A stretch of DNA of 13,837 bases from the NCBI GenBank assembly GCA_023253235.1, contig JALRHE010000421.1:1-13837 (forward strand), written 5' to 3'. Source of the DNA: Steroidobacteraceae bacterium. GTDB lineage: Bacteria; Pseudomonadota; Gammaproteobacteria; Steroidobacterales; Steroidobacteraceae. Under the pieces are notes generated by a model. The model worked only from the letters and a program-made list of their open reading frames with translations. It ran no database searches and was not told the DNA's origin. The position numbers and the translations under genes are program-made. Positions 13,443 through 13,837 of this stretch are shown in pieces; the first letter of the stretch is position 1, and every line of letters begins with the position of its first letter.

Positions 13443-13837
13443 CAGACGACGAATCAGCATGGCCGGCGGCACATAGCCGGCCAGCAATTCCCCATCTTCG
13501 AGAATGATGGCGGGCGTTCCGCGTAAACCGATTTCCTGACCCAACTCGTAGTCGCGCTGAACGATCGACGCAGCGTTGCACTTGCTGCTTTTGACCGATT
13601 CACCGCGCTTCGCGCGCGTCATGGCATCGGTCTTGTTGGTCGCACAGGCGACGGCTTGGGCCTTGTCCCAACCTTCGGAATCCGGCCCCATGCGCGGGTA
13701 GTAGAGATAGCGAACGCGGATGCCGAGTTTGTTGTACTCGGACATCTCCGAATGAAGTTTGCGGCAGTAGCCGCAATCGATGTCGGTGAACACCGTGATG
13801 GTGTGCTTGGCATCCTTCGCACCGAACACCACCATCT
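13419..13837 (-). CDS. dsbC: Thiol:disulfide interchange protein, DsbC family (N-terminus outside window)
   Basis: DsbC is a periplasmic dimer that reshuffles wrong disulfides and is kept reduced by DsbD. Only the thioredoxin-like catalytic domain is visible, and the frame runs off the window end; the ATG at 13835 is probably internal. The first visible residues read MVVFGAKDAKHTITVFTDID. The active site CGYC follows (visible residues 21-24). Two further cysteines at 64 and 86 have exactly the spacing of the structural disulfide Cys141-Cys163 in E. coli DsbC. The cis-proline loop is RGTPAII (105-111), and the end GYVPPAML is also DsbC-like. Missing are the signal peptide, the dimerisation domain and the linker. 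DsbG or a fused homologue is less likely, given CGYC and the second disulfide. Confidence 0.93.
   Translation of the reverse strand, partial: MVVFGAKDAKHTITVFTDIDCGYCRKLHSEMSEYNKLGIRVRYLYYPRMGPDSEGWDKAQAVACATNKTDAMTRAKRGESVKSSKCNAASIVQRDYELGQEIGLRGTPAIILEDGELLAGYVPPAMLIRRLEPPAAQR

Noticed and set aside
1..13837. CRISPR array, insertion sequence, phage or defence system
   Set aside because: No regularly spaced repeats, transposase, integrase, nuclease or toxin-antitoxin-like genes are seen. All intact genes belong to well-known families.

Overview
The window looks like an ordinary gammaproteobacterial chromosome segment (positions about 657 to 13837) joined at its left end to a piece of an unrelated genome (positions 1 to about 643). 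The main part carries the classic block queA-tgt-yajC-secD-secF, the divergent trmJ/suhB pair, a 7Fe ferredoxin FdxA and a DsbC-type disulfide isomerase. This gene content and order, the moderately high GC and many GATCG/TCGA words suggest a gammaproteobacterium related to Xanthomonadales, Nevskiales or Steroidobacterales. That placement is inferred from recalled protein similarity, not from a search. The first ~650 bases encode a DctP-type TRAP solute-binding protein that reads like Comamonadaceae (Betaproteobacteria).

Layout, left to right: (1) 1-656, the middle of a TRAP solute-binding protein, without its N-terminus (outside the window) or its C-terminus. (2) 643-657, a breakpoint inside about a dozen shared bases, where the TRAP gene meets the broken 3' part of a cysteine desulfurase gene in inverted orientation. 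This is the most important caveat of the window: it looks like a chimeric assembly or amplification join rather than biology. (3) 643-2126, a truncated iscS-type gene whose GTG start overlaps the stop of trmJ (both minus strand). (4) 2141-2941, suhB, divergent from trmJ with almost no spacer. (5) 2965-6883, three minus-strand transporter genes spaced 4-9 bases apart: an APC/CAT amino acid permease, a dicarboxylate/amino acid:cation symporter and a ChaA-type Ca2+/H+ antiporter, probably one operon read from a promoter just upstream of the permease. (6) 6948-12353, the minus-strand operon queA-tgt-yajC-secD-secF, coupling queuosine tRNA modification with the Sec translocon accessory complex. (7) 12391-13405, plus strand: a strong-looking promoter, tRNA-Leu(CAA), a zinc-ribbon Nudix hydrolase starting 11 bases after the tRNA, and fdxA. 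(8) 13419-13837, the C-terminal catalytic domain of a DsbC-like protein on the minus strand, running off the window end.

The genes are mostly housekeeping: tRNA modification (TrmJ, QueA, Tgt), protein export (YajC, SecD, SecF), periplasmic disulfide repair (DsbC), Fe-S chemistry (desulfurase, ferredoxin), solute and ion transport. I found no convincing new defence, mobile or biosynthetic system. The points most worth a second look are the inverted chimeric join, the symporter whose third sodium site appears dismantled, the tRNA-Leu/Nudix dicistronic arrangement without a Shine-Dalgarno, and paired back-to-back hairpins at both convergent gene ends. No intergenic stretch exceeds 300 bases.
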